Below, one piece after another: positions 34,259 through 42,663 of a DNA stretch of 64,000 bases. Location: the NCBI GenBank assembly GCA_900770835.1, contig CAAGLQ010000049.1, positions 4,758-68,757 on the forward strand, in the 5' to 3' direction. Both the position numbers and the translations under genes were made by a program. The notes under the pieces are model-generated. The model saw nothing but the letters and a program-made list of their open reading frames with translations. It did not search any database and had not been told where the DNA came from. This DNA is from an uncultured Parabacteroides sp. GTDB taxonomy: Bacteria; Bacteroidota; Bacteroidia; Bacteroidales; Tannerellaceae. Numbering within the stretch: position 1 is the stretch's first letter; each line of letters starts with the position of its first letter.

Positions 34259-35131
34259 ATGAACTATTCCGTGGTGCTGGCCGAAGGGTGTGGGGCTGGG
34301 TCTGCGGAGCTGGACGAGGTACAGGAGGCGATCGCCTGGACTTCGGCCTGGTATGCGGCTCGGTACAGACTCCAGAAATCCGACGGTTATCCTTATTTGA
34401 CAGAGACGGAGCATCAGCTGATTCAAGATCGGCTGCGGAATATGCGGGTGGTGTTGTCAGTGGCTCCCTTTGTGGATCTCTACCGAGAGGTGCTGGCGGG
34501 TAATCTACACCTGCGGAAACCGCTCAAACCTGGCTATGAATTGAACGATAGGGAGGTGAAAAGATTACGGCGGGCTTCCAAGGATCTGGTGGGCTTTCAT
34601 AGTCCTGTGGTCAAGGAACCGAATGTCTTCATTAATCCCTTGGAGCTCTTACATGCGAACTTGCGCTGGGAAGAGAGCCGTGCGGAGACGGTCTATGGGC
34701 GGCTGTCTAAAGCAGTCGTACATGAGCTGACACATGCGGTGACATCGGGTATGCGGCAGGATCGGGTGGTGGAGCAGTGCTTGAATCCCTTGACCCGACA
34801 GTGGAACGACGGGCAATTCGATAATCCGAATGAGATCTATGCCCGGGTTATGGAACTGCGGTATAGCCTGCGGGTTGAACCGGGGCATCTGTTTACGCTG
34901 AAGGAGGTGCGTGCACTGCGTGCACGGGCTGAACAGGACACCAAGGCGTATAAGCAGGAGGTTAAGGGAATTGGAAAGGTGCGGATCAAATCATTGCGTG
35001 ATTTGCCGGTCAAAGGGCGAATACTGGATCATCAACTTTTTATTCGTTATACGGACGAGGAGATTATGCGGCTGCTCAATGATTTGGCTGATTGGCCAAT
35101 TCGGAGCAGGTGTCTTGACTCTGAGATCTGA
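34259..35131 (+). CDS. putative zinc metallopeptidase
   Basis: About 290 residues from the first in-frame ATG at 34259. The frame is open further upstream, and a TTG at 34148 would add a signal-like segment (CFFFGGRGIAVSRLLCSLA), so the true protein may be exported. The key feature is VVHELTHAVTSG with a HExxH motif (H155-E-L-T-H159), typical of zinc-dependent peptidases. A later NPNEIYARVMELR could supply the third ligand (Glu in NEIYAR). It lies downstream of SusD and may process surface substrates, but that is inference. Confidence 0.6.
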   Translation: MNYSVVLAEGCGAGSAELDEVQEAIAWTSAWYAARYRLQKSDGYPYLTETEHQLIQDRLRNMRVVLSVAPFVDLYREVLAGNLHLRKPLKPGYELNDREVKRLRRASKDLVGFHSPVVKEPNVFINPLELLHANLRWEESRAETVYGRLSKAVVHELTHAVTSGMRQDRVVEQCLNPLTRQWNDGQFDNPNEIYARVMELRYSLRVEPGHLFTLKEVRALRARAEQDTKAYKQEVKGIGKVRIKSLRDLPVKGRILDHQLFIRYTDEEIMRLLNDLADWPIRSRCLDSEI

Positions 35132-35144
35132 GTTTAGAGTAGAG

Positions 35145-35178
35145 TGGGAGGGGTACCAAATGGAGGGTATGCCTCCCA
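35145..35178 (+). terminator. hairpin after the metallopeptidase gene
   Basis: TGGGAGG (35145-35151) and CCTCCCA (35172-35178) form a 7-pair stem with possible internal TACC/GGTA pairing. It lies 14 bases after the stop. Confidence 0.45.
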
Positions 35179-35353
35179 TTCTGTAGTTTGTTAGGAATAC
35201 GTAGTTTTTTCTGTTCGGTCGATTGTATGGTTATGGGATACTTTGTTGATTTAGAATTGCAAGGTTGCTGTTGCAGAACAAAATTGCGTAATTAAACGAT
35301 TGAAGCATTGGTTATATATCATGAAAATCAAACTGCGCATGCTCAGCCATCAA

Positions 35354-35385
35354 TTTGCTCAAGTCAGAAATACATGTTAAGTTTG
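35354..35385 (+). promoter_or_regulatory. Bacteroidales-type promoter
   Basis: TTTG at 35354-35357 and TAAGTTTG at 35378-35385 with 20-base spacing, both full matches. It is 47 bases before the ATG at 35433. The rest of the 301-base gap 35132-35432 shows nothing further apart from the hairpin at its start. Confidence 0.75.
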
Positions 35386-35432
35386 CACTGCTAAATCTAC
35401 AATCCGTAAAAACTAAATTTTCTCATAGCTCC

Positions 35433-35732
35433 ATGTATCGGAAATTCATTATCACCTTGGACGGTGAAATTCGCTTTGGAACGGTCTATCTACACCGGGA
35501 TCTGTTGCCGGCAGGTGATCCAGTATGCTTTGGCGGCGGACTTTGGGAGGTGGACAAGGAACGACAGTGTATCATCCTTTTTGGGAGGAGCTTTGATTTT
35601 GGAACGCCAGATTTTTCCTATGCTAAACGGATCAACAAAACGACTTTCCCAGGCAATCTGGGCTATCCGCTGTTCTATCGGAGAAACCATCTTGGCGAGG
35701 AACAGTTAGAGCCAGTTCTCTTAGGTTATTAG
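35433..35732 (+). CDS. small unknown protein
   Basis: A 99-residue protein from the ATG at 35433, chosen because it follows a well-matched promoter and opens MYRKFIITLDGEIRFGTVYL. The sequence reads as a compact beta protein: GDPVCFGGGLWEVDKERQCIILFGRSFDFGTPDFS. No family name known to me. It is a monocistronic unit between a promoter and a strong terminator. Confidence 0.6.
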   Translation: MYRKFIITLDGEIRFGTVYLHRDLLPAGDPVCFGGGLWEVDKERQCIILFGRSFDFGTPDFSYAKRINKTTFPGNLGYPLFYRRNHLGEEQLEPVLLGY

Positions 35733-35740
35733 GGGGCGTG

Positions 35741-35776
35741 TGTGCTAAACCCATCGAATTCGAGGGGTTTAGCACA
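35741..35776 (+). terminator. strong hairpin terminator
   Basis: A 12-pair perfect stem, TGTGCTAAACCC (35741-35752) with GGGTTTAGCACA (35765-35776), whose loop contains the palindrome TCGAATTCGA. It lies just after the 99-residue gene. The rest of the gap up to 36109 holds a small ORF (35994-36107) and nothing else I recognise. Confidence 0.7.
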
Positions 35777-35993
35777 AGATTGATATTGTTTTCGTAACTT
35801 GTCGGGTATGGCTAATTCTGTTGGTGCGGAAATAATCACAAGTTTCCCCTGGTTTTTATATGATTCAGTATTGACAGTGCAGTTGTAGTGAAAACGCTCT
35901 GTGTGCCGAGTGTGGCTTGTTGATAGGAATTAGTCGGTTTCTTCGTTGCATATGTGTTTGAAAGTTTAGACCTTTGCTCAAAATCTTTGAACT

Positions 35994-36107
35994 ATGAAAT
36001 TGAGTCTTGTTTCTTTTGCTGCATATCGCCTCAGAAAGGCGAATGCACCCGCTGAGTTGGGATGGTGTGTTAGTTGTATGTTGTTCAACCCATCCAGTTG
36101 TTTGTAG
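35994..36107 (+). CDS. possible 37-codon upstream ORF
   Basis: An ATG in the favoured context GAACTATG opens MKLSLVSFAAYRLRKANAPA and continues to a TAG at 36105-36107, two bases before the ATG of the next gene. This tight spacing could couple translation. No homology is claimed and it may be chance. Confidence 0.3.
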   Translation: MKLSLVSFAAYRLRKANAPAELGWCVSCMLFNPSSCL

Positions 36108-36109
36108 CC

Positions 36110-37018
36110 ATGTTGTCGTTAGAATCCATTTGTGATCGTATGGAGATCGCCTGCGTGGATAGCGTGGATGATGCATTGCAAATTTTGAAAAAGCATGCGT
36201 GTGACTATTGGGATAAGGGGTTGTTCAACTCGGATTTTTTGATGTCGGCCTTTAGCATCGAGCGGCTGCAACGCCATGGTATCTTTTGTGATGAGCCGCT
36301 GAGCAAACGGGTGATCGACAGTTTACCAGAAGGGCATCAATTTTTAGAGGAGGAGGGGTGCGTCAACTTCTTTGTGCTTAGTGGTTATGTGATACAAGAC
36401 CTGACCCTGAGAGGACATTATTTTAATCATGCTTCCAGTCAGGTACGCAAGGGTATTGGTGCGTTTTGGAATGAGTCTTCAGGCATTATAGTAGGTGAGG
36501 CCTACGGATATGGGGCTAACCAAAGCCATGTGGACGGGAGGGATAAGTCCTCGGTATTCTTGAGTGATTCTGCGGTTGGGTCTTACACTGGGAATTGTAT
36601 GGCTGTGTTAGTAGATCAAGCCACGGGTTTCGGTTATGACGAGGCGGTGTTGATGGGCTTGGATAATAGCAGTCTCATCCTGCGGAATCAGGCTTCTGCA
36701 ACCTGCAGGGATAACTGTTTCTTCACGGCTTGTCAAGAGGCTTCCTTATTGGCCGAAGGAGAGGCCTTCGGCATCACCTTCGGATCGAAGGTTCGATTCA
36801 CAAAGAAGGCTCCTTATTGGGTGGTGGGTGTAGGATCTGCGCCTCGCATGAATGATTCTGTACTTCAGTGTCCCGTCGTGGATCCTAATTGGGAGCCGTT
36901 ACAGGACTTGTCTAAGTGGCGGAATCAGTTCCCGGATAATAAGTTGCTCTTGGGTGCTTTGAAAGAGGCGCTGCATCCGCAGCTGGAAAACAGTAGGGGG
37001 AAAAATCTGAAACGGTAG
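36110..37018 (+). CDS. unknown repeat protein, paralog of the gene at 53731
   Basis: A 302-residue protein from the ATG at 36110. After an alpha-helical N-terminal region of about 75 residues it has short repeats in which a beta strand is followed by a Gly/Ala turn (GIIVGEAYGYGANQ, SVFLSDSAVGSYTGN, AVLVDQATGFGYDE, SLILRNQASATCRD, SLLAEGEAFGITFG). This is the pattern of a stacked beta-helix or solenoid. The gene at 53731 has the same architecture. No catalytic motif was recognised and no signal peptide is present. Confidence 0.65.
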   Translation: MLSLESICDRMEIACVDSVDDALQILKKHACDYWDKGLFNSDFLMSAFSIERLQRHGIFCDEPLSKRVIDSLPEGHQFLEEEGCVNFFVLSGYVIQDLTLRGHYFNHASSQVRKGIGAFWNESSGIIVGEAYGYGANQSHVDGRDKSSVFLSDSAVGSYTGNCMAVLVDQATGFGYDEAVLMGLDNSSLILRNQASATCRDNCFFTACQEASLLAEGEAFGITFGSKVRFTKKAPYWVVGVGSAPRMNDSVLQCPVVDPNWEPLQDLSKWRNQFPDNKLLLGALKEALHPQLENSRGKNLKR

Positions 37019-37129
37019 GACTGCTGGCTTGTTGACGGGCGTTGTGTCACGTGCTGGGTTTGCTGGTGGTGGCGGGTACGAACATTCTATGTATTTTCGC
37101 GATGTATTAACAACCAAAATCTTAAGTTT

Positions 37130-37495
37130 ATGTTTGGAGGAGATGGGAGTTCACACCCCGGGAGCGTGGTGCTGAACGCTTTGATTGATATTATTGGTGG
37201 GTTGTTCACGAAAGTTGCTCAGGCTGGGAAAGACCAACTGGGGGTGTCGGCTGATGGACAACCGGATGAGCTCAGCAAAACGGGGTTGGACGAGCAGAAT
37301 AACGGTGGTCTGTCTCAAGAGGAGAAGGCAAAAGCTGAGGAGCGACTGAAAATGGATGCGGAGCATAATACCTCCGCTCAGCTGAATGCGTATCGCAAAG
37401 CGAATGAGGCGATGCAAAATGAGGTGTCGACAGCGGAGAAGAGTTCTATCGTTGACAAAGTCACGAGTTCGGTTAAGTCGGCCTTCAAGTGGTGA
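37130..37495 (+). CDS. small helical unknown protein
   Basis: A 121-residue protein. The N-terminal 35 residues are Gly-rich and moderately hydrophobic (VVLNALIDIIGGLFTKVAQAG). The centre and C-terminus are charged and likely helical (LSQEEKAKAEERLKMDAEHN). It could be a small membrane-associated protein. No family recognised. It stands alone with 111 bases upstream and 91 downstream. Confidence 0.5.
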   Translation: MFGGDGSSHPGSVVLNALIDIIGGLFTKVAQAGKDQLGVSADGQPDELSKTGLDEQNNGGLSQEEKAKAEERLKMDAEHNTSAQLNAYRKANEAMQNEVSTAEKSSIVDKVTSSVKSAFKW

Positions 37496-37586
37496 TTTGA
37501 CCCCTTTTTTGACTAATCAGGATTTCAACTATATGATTGGATTTGTTTCGAGAATGCTATAGCTTTGCGGCATTATAGAAACAGAT

Positions 37587-37799
37587 ATGATCAGATATGC
37601 AGAATTTAGGGAAAAATTGCTGCCAGTGGGTTGCTTCTCAATCGATCAGGCACGGATGTTATTTCCTGCGTTTGATCGAAATAGTCTGACGAGGTGGATC
37701 AAGAAGGGGTTGCTTGTCAGGTTGCGTCAGGGCTGGTATGCCTTTCCTGAATTGCTGCAACGAGTGGATTTTGCGCGCTTTATCAAAACCTGCCGGAAT
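37587..37799 (+). pseudogene. AbiEi-like antitoxin gene, 5' part (interrupted)
   Basis: Codes for 71 residues beginning MIRYAEFREKLLPVGCFSID with a winged-helix-like segment (FDRNSLTRWIKKGLLVRLRQGWY) typical of the N-terminal domain of AbiEi-family proteins, the antitoxin/repressor of type IV toxin-antitoxin systems. The coding sequence breaks at about 37799, where a TnpB element begins. It resumes at 40067; joining 37587-37799 to 40067-40516 gives 663 bases in one frame (220 residues). As it stands the gene yields only a truncated 76-residue product. Confidence 0.75.
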
Positions 37800-37800
37800 A

Positions 37801-37827
37801 CCCCCACCAAAGCATGATGGTGGCGGG
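37801..37827 (+). repeat. left-end hairpin of the TnpB element
   Basis: CCACCA (37804-37809) pairs with TGGTGG (37818-37823), and CCC/GGG extend the stem across a one-base bulge. IS200/IS605 elements have such subterminal hairpins, recognised as single strands. The sequence resembles the right-end hairpin region (40031-40058). Confidence 0.6.
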
Positions 37828-37931
37828 ATGGATAGGCACAGTTAAATAATGTCATAGCGTAGCGGATAATTAGCCGAACATTTTGACGGTTAGTCGTTTG
37901 TGAGTAAATTAGAAGCCAGTAAGCAATCATA

Positions 37932-39842
37932 ATGCATATGGATACAGACACACATATTGAGACAATGGCTAAAGCGCCAGAATCCACCAACAGGGAGATA
38001 AGCTCGTGCTACCACGTCATCCGGGTCGGTCTTCGGTTGAACAATCATACCGACCGCATGCTGCGGCACTTCTTTCATGGATGCGACGCGTTCAAGGTTG
38101 AGCTGGGCAATCTCGTGTCAGGGCGTTTGAACACGCTCATGTCCGAGAAAGAGAACGCCGAGCTTGCCAAGGAGCTGGATACCCTGACCATGAAGAAGAG
38201 GATGAGCAAGGAGGACAAGAACCACTTCTCCGAGATGACCAAGGAGCTCCGGGAGCTGTTCAAGGATAACGGTCTCGACAAGGGCGGCGTGTACCGGCTG
38301 GCTAAGGAGTTGCGCAAGAGCATGACCGACAGCAACAAGTCCGCCCTGTACTCGCTGGTCTCACAATCCATAGCAGACGCTTACGTTCAGGGACTCTCCG
38401 TCATCGCCTCCGGAAAGGGCAAGTATCTCCATGTGCCGAAATGGGGCTGCCTTGACGCCATATCCTTCAAGCAAGAGGGTAACGGCTGCCACCTCGACAT
38501 CGAGAAGCGGACGTTCACCTTCAGGGCGTGGAAGAAGATCGACGGCAAGATCAAGACCTTCCAGTTGACGCTTCCGATCGTGGTACCCCGCCATAGCTCC
38601 GCCGGTGACGAGCTGGACGATCTGCAGAGGAAGGTCATGGAGTACAAGGTACAAGGAGAGGACATATCCACGGCCTATAACCCCGTTCGCTACTGCGTCA
38701 TCCGTCGGAGGCGCTGCCAGGACCACGGCAAGATCATATTCCGTTACGAGCTGCAGATCCTCGTCGAGGGTTCGGCTCCGGAGCGCAAGCACCGCCCCGT
38801 TCTCGGGGTGGGCAAGGCCGGCATAGACCCCTCCACATTCACGCACGCCGTGGTCAGCGACAGCTACGCGGGTTTCTTCACGCCATCGCCCTCGATGACG
38901 AAGTTGCAAAACAAGTGCGCCCACCTGCTCCGCCGCATGGATGCCGAGCTTCGAGCCAAGAACGAGTCCTGGTTTGACGAAAAGGGACGCTGGCATCGCC
39001 CGGACGACGAGGAGGTGGCCAAAAAGGGCCTTGTCAAAAGCAAGCTCTACCGCAAGCTGCTCCACAGGCTGCAATACTACTGGCAGCGATACACGGATAC
39101 CCGTCTCTGCCTCTTCCATGCCGAGGCCAGGTTCGTTTGCGCCCTGGCGAGCGTTCTCTTCGTCGAGGATATGAGCTACAGCGGCCTGCAGAAAAGAGGG
39201 CACAGTGAGGTGCTCGTGACGCACCGTGACGAGAACGGCAACGATGTCACCGAGTCCGAGGAATGGACACGGCGCCGCTTCGGTCGCTCCATCCTGAGAG
39301 GGGCTCCGGGGTTGTTCCTCAGTATCCTCGAGAACACGGTGAAAGCCGCCGGCGGCAGATTCGTCAAGGTCAGTCCATGGGATATCAAGGCAAGCCAGTA
39401 CAACCCGCTGACCGGAGCGTACAACAAGCACGGGCTTGACGAGCGGGTCATCGAGGTGACTCCCGGCATCTATATCCAGCGGGACTTGCTGGCGGCGTAC
39501 ATCCTGAAGCATTGCGAGCTGGTGATAGACCCAGAGAAAGCGAAGAGTAAGGCCAAGAAGGATGAGTCCATAGCGCAGGAAACAGAGACGGACATGGTTA
39601 GTGAGCCAAGGAAGAACGGGCGTATCCGCCCAAGGCATGAGCGGAAGGTAAAGTCCTCCGAGACCTACCAGACAAACAAGCTCGCCTGTCGGGAAGAATT
39701 CGAGCGATTCCGCCAGATCCACGATGACTGCATCCAGTATATCGTGCGCCATTACGATGAGTTGCCAGCCTCCGTGGGACTGAAGGACTTGAAGGAGATT
39801 TTCCTTGAAAAAAATTGTCAAGACCAGCGAAAAACCGCCTGA
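37932..39842 (+). CDS. tnpB: TnpB-like RNA-guided nuclease
   Basis: A 636-residue protein, longer than the roughly 400 of minimal TnpB. The RuvC-like catalytic residues appear in order: D299 in AGIDPSTFTHAVV, E412 in VLFVEDMSYSGL and D518 in IQRDLLAAYIL. The Cys-x-x-Cys zinc finger normally between the second and third motifs is absent; that stretch reads KASQYNPLTGAYNKHGLDER. The N-terminal half is basic and helical (WED/REC-like position). TnpB proteins cut DNA guided by the right-end RNA of their element, favouring its retention. In-frame ATGs at 37938 and 37977 are alternative starts. Its G+C content and codon use differ from its neighbours. Confidence 0.8.
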   Translation: MHMDTDTHIETMAKAPESTNREISSCYHVIRVGLRLNNHTDRMLRHFFHGCDAFKVELGNLVSGRLNTLMSEKENAELAKELDTLTMKKRMSKEDKNHFSEMTKELRELFKDNGLDKGGVYRLAKELRKSMTDSNKSALYSLVSQSIADAYVQGLSVIASGKGKYLHVPKWGCLDAISFKQEGNGCHLDIEKRTFTFRAWKKIDGKIKTFQLTLPIVVPRHSSAGDELDDLQRKVMEYKVQGEDISTAYNPVRYCVIRRRRCQDHGKIIFRYELQILVEGSAPERKHRPVLGVGKAGIDPSTFTHAVVSDSYAGFFTPSPSMTKLQNKCAHLLRRMDAELRAKNESWFDEKGRWHRPDDEEVAKKGLVKSKLYRKLLHRLQYYWQRYTDTRLCLFHAEARFVCALASVLFVEDMSYSGLQKRGHSEVLVTHRDENGNDVTESEEWTRRRFGRSILRGAPGLFLSILENTVKAAGGRFVKVSPWDIKASQYNPLTGAYNKHGLDERVIEVTPGIYIQRDLLAAYILKHCELVIDPEKAKSKAKKDESIAQETETDMVSEPRKNGRIRPRHERKVKSSETYQTNKLACREEFERFRQIHDDCIQYIVRHYDELPASVGLKDLKEIFLEKNCQDQRKTA

Positions 39843-40066
39843 TATATTTGGTTATCAGGCAGATCGTTCGTACTTTTGTGACGTGAGCCCTTGTCGATCG
39901 AAACGACCTGTGGTGGATTCTCCCGGAGAAGGACTGTTCGGGTAATCCCTAACTCACCTTGCCAATAATATTGCGGATAGGCTTCCGCCCTTCCGCTAAA
40001 ATGGCCCCCGGTTTACCGGGGTTAGAATCCCCCTCCATGCATAGCGTGGTGGTGGGAGTAGTCAAT
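39843..40066 (+). ncRNA. putative omega RNA (reRNA) of the TnpB element
   Basis: The non-coding right end has dense structure: GTCG/CGAC near 39894-39908, the perfect stem CCCCGG-TTTA-CCGGGG (40006-40021), GGGG able to pair with CCCC across TTAGAAT, and CCATGC-ATA-GCGTGG (40035-40049) before TGGTGGGAGTAGTCAA. TnpB guide RNAs are made from this place, overlap the gene's 3' end and take their guide from sequence just beyond the element, here TGCGGGGCAGATC of the AbiEi-like gene. The 5' end of the RNA is not defined. Confidence 0.65.
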
Positions 40067-40516
40067 GCGGGGCAGATCTACAGACCGTCGTATATTAGTT
40101 TGCATACGGCTCTTAGTTTCTATGGCATGATTCCAGAGGGGGTCGTCAGCCTTACTTCCATATCGCCCTTGAAAACCGCATTCTTTGAGAATGCTTTCGG
40201 ACAATATACCTACTATCATGTCAAGCCAGAACTGTTTTTCGGATACAAGCCTATGCTATTGCTACAAAATCATTCCGTTGATAATTCGTCCTCGATGGCA
40301 TGGATGCTGGCGCTTCCTGAAAAGGCACTGCTGGACTTGCTCTATCTGTATCCTTTCTATAATACGGAGCAGGAAATGATTGATCTTAGATTGGATGAGG
40401 AATTTATGGCCGAGGATTTGGATTTGGAACGTTTGGGCACTTATCTTGAGAAAATGCGCAATAAGGCTTTGGACGCAAGAGTGGAATTGCTTCTGAGAGC
40501 GTATGGCTTACTATAA
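40067..40516 (+). pseudogene. AbiEi-like antitoxin gene, 3' part (interrupted)
   Basis: Codes for the remaining 149 residues: AGQIYRPSYISLHTALSFYG, then a beta-rich AbiEi core (TYYHVKPELFFGYKP) and a helical end (ALPEKALLDLLYLYPFY ... ARVELLLRAYGLL). IYRPSYISLHTAL is characteristic of AbiEi-like proteins. The usual AbiEii nucleotidyltransferase toxin does not follow: a convergent gene begins 33 bases later. The antitoxin was therefore already an orphan, or its partner has been lost. Confidence 0.7.
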
Positions 40517-40548
40517 CTGTCCTTCGACTCTTGCGCCCAAATCAGGTG

Positions 40549-42663
40549 TCAACTGTCGGTGTTGATTGTTTCGATGGGCTCTATGCTCCAGCCAGCTTCC
40601 TTCAGTGTAGCCAAGATCGGTTTGAATCGCTCCTCGGAATGGCTTTCAGCCATCAGCTCGTGAATGTCACTTACGATAGCCTGCTCCCAGGTGATGTCGA
40701 TCGTGGGGTAGGGGCGATACTCCTTCGGGAAGGACTGATAGAGGGCGAGTGCCTCTTCGGTTTTCCCGGTGAGGACTAACGCATGGGCGTATGCGCAGAC
40801 ATAAGGTGGCTTTTGTCGTTTAGTGCGGACAAAAGAGTCGTATAACATGCAGGCTAAATTGAGGTACCCTTGAGTCAGGCAGTGCCATAGGTCGGTGATT
40901 CCGAAGGTGTGGCAGCTCTTGTGACAGTTGAATAGGGCGATGCGCTGGATATTGGAGGTGGCGAAGATACGGGACTCCTTTCGTAAGTTGCAATAGCCGG
41001 AGAAATAGCTCCAATTTGTGTCCAGGAACTTTTGGTGGTACTTCACCTTGATAGCTTGATCGTAGGTGAACTTGTACCCGGTCTTGTTATTCATAATCCA
41101 ATTGGCTATGTAAAGTACCTCGCGATCATGTACCTCGCCTTCGTTATTTCGATAGGTCATCGAAATGGGGTGCATGCCAAAGGATGCCTCAAATATGAAG
41201 TTGTTTAACTGTTTCTCTCCCGCTGCATCCCCAGTAGGTGTGTAGGTGGGGTGTAGCCAGAGGCTATCTAACGGAGTGATCTCGACAATATCACTATGGG
41301 GAATGAATACTTCCTTCTTCTCTACCAGGTCATAGATGCGCCATCCCCGCTCGTAGTCTTTGGTGTCGTTTTGTTGGGTACCGGTCTCGAATAGGTACTC
41401 GTTGTTATGGGTGCGGACACTGATCTTGGTATAGGGGTGCCCTTCAACTTGCATCAGCAGCTGCGCTAGCGACGTTGTTCGATCGGGCAGGATGTCAATG
41501 GTGGGTCGATCTCCTTCGTAGGGGTCGGCGGTGATATCGGTCAACTCTATCTGCGCAGCTTGTAGATAGCGCTCTCGCTCTTGCTGTTGTTCCATCACCT
41601 CTGCCTCTGTATAACTCCAGCGGGGTTGGGTGTTCAGTGATTCGGCCTCGATCAATAGCTCCTCATTCCGGGTGAATTGGGCTATGTATTGGTGTACTTT
41701 AGCGACTACGGCTTCGGGTTGTTCGATGACTTGGCGCTCGGCGAAGTGACAAATAGCCCAACCGCTCTCGATGAAATAGAGGTTGCGTAAGAGGTCGCTT
41801 TTCCCCGCATAGTGCGTGGGTCTGCGGGTAGCGAGGTTATAGGGTGTGTCAATCTCGATGGCGATGTAGAGGTGACAGGGCTCGATGTAGAGCGTGATGC
41901 CGGGCAGGTAGCTGTAGGTTTTGCCTGCGACCGGTAGGGCTACGGACTCTAATAGCTGTATCTCGGGGTAGGGACGAAGGCTTTCTCTCAATCGCTCTCG
42001 CAACAAACAGGTGCCTATATCGCTGTGTGCGTTTTGGACGGCATGAGGTGGTCTGACGGTTCTCTGATCTTCCTCTGTCAGGATATAGGGGTAGTTGGTC
42101 CCTTCTGTTCGGATGGGGTCGATCTCTTGGCTGAAATGAGTAGTCAGGACAGGTCTGTTCTGGTCTTCCGCCGCTGCGGTTTCCGTGGTGATTAGGTTGC
42201 CTTCGATCTGCATGACACAGCGGGGCGTGGGCTTCGATAGCTTGAGCTTATCGATCTCTGCTTTGAGACTGTTGATTTGTTGCTGCAAGATTAGCTTCGC
42301 TTCGCTGTCTTGGGATAGGTGCTGTCGCTGCTGCTCAATTTGATGCTCACGGTCGGAGAGCTGTCCCTGCATGGATTGGATCTGGGTGTCTTTCTCCATG
42401 ATTGTTTGCTGGGCTTGTGCTAACTGCTGCTCTAAGGATTGACGGATGGACTCGATGATGTTGTTTTCCTTTTGCAATCGTGAGATGATTTGATCTTGCA
42501 CCATCAATCGGGCCTCGGCATTCCGGCGTTGCTGGTCTGCCTGGGTTTGCAGGGTGTCCAGTTGGGAACGGAGCATGGATAGACTATGTTGCATCTTTCT
42601 CAAACGAAGATAGGCCAGGAGGAGCAGGGCTCCGCATAGGATGATGATAACACCTGTGATCAT
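40549..42663 (-). CDS. membrane-anchored coiled-coil protein with nuclease-like and WYL-like domains
   Basis: A 704-residue protein. Residues 3-20 are a transmembrane anchor (GVIIILCGALLLLAYLRL). Residues 25-145 form a long coiled coil. Residues 220-330 resemble a DUF559/Vsr-like PD-(D/E)xK nuclease (YLPGITLYIEPCHLYIAIEID ... GWAICHFAERQV), but the first acidic position reads PG rather than PD. Residues 480-600 resemble a WYL ligand-binding domain (WSYFSGYCNLRKESRIFATSNIQRI). The C-terminal 100 residues look TPR-like. The arrangement suggests a membrane-tethered sensor or defence protein. The function is unknown. Confidence 0.6.
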   Translation of the reverse strand: MITGVIIILCGALLLLAYLRLRKMQHSLSMLRSQLDTLQTQADQQRRNAEARLMVQDQIISRLQKENNIIESIRQSLEQQLAQAQQTIMEKDTQIQSMQGQLSDREHQIEQQRQHLSQDSEAKLILQQQINSLKAEIDKLKLSKPTPRCVMQIEGNLITTETAAAEDQNRPVLTTHFSQEIDPIRTEGTNYPYILTEEDQRTVRPPHAVQNAHSDIGTCLLRERLRESLRPYPEIQLLESVALPVAGKTYSYLPGITLYIEPCHLYIAIEIDTPYNLATRRPTHYAGKSDLLRNLYFIESGWAICHFAERQVIEQPEAVVAKVHQYIAQFTRNEELLIEAESLNTQPRWSYTEAEVMEQQQERERYLQAAQIELTDITADPYEGDRPTIDILPDRTTSLAQLLMQVEGHPYTKISVRTHNNEYLFETGTQQNDTKDYERGWRIYDLVEKKEVFIPHSDIVEITPLDSLWLHPTYTPTGDAAGEKQLNNFIFEASFGMHPISMTYRNNEGEVHDREVLYIANWIMNNKTGYKFTYDQAIKVKYHQKFLDTNWSYFSGYCNLRKESRIFATSNIQRIALFNCHKSCHTFGITDLWHCLTQGYLNLACMLYDSFVRTKRQKPPYVCAYAHALVLTGKTEEALALYQSFPKEYRPYPTIDITWEQAIVSDIHELMAESHSEERFKPILATLKEAGWSIEPIETINTDS

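Larger units (their letters stand above)
37800..40066 (+). mobile_element. TnpB-only IS200/IS605-like element inserted in an AbiEi-like gene
   Basis: About 2.27 kb between the two halves of the AbiEi-like gene. It has a left-end hairpin (37801-37827), one large TnpB-type gene and a structured right end ending GTAGTCAA(T). It carries no TnpA transposase, so movement would need one in trans. The boundary is uncertain by three bases because AAT occurs at both junctions (37797-37799 and 40064-40066). The element is visibly more G+C-rich than its surroundings, consistent with recent arrival. Confidence 0.75.

Noticed and set aside
38361..39821. A 486-codon reverse-strand open frame opposite the TnpB gene
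   Set aside because: It mirrors the G+C-rich TnpB coding frame, has no recognisable domain and no promoter. The forward frame carries the complete RuvC motif set.
37800..40066. TnpB-like protein as a nuclease-dead repressor (TldR type)
   Set aside because: Those have lost RuvC acidic residues, whereas D299, E412 and D518 are present here.
40517..40548. AbiEii toxin following the AbiEi-like gene
   Set aside because: Only 32 bases separate the AbiEi-like stop from the convergent gene's stop, so no toxin gene is present.
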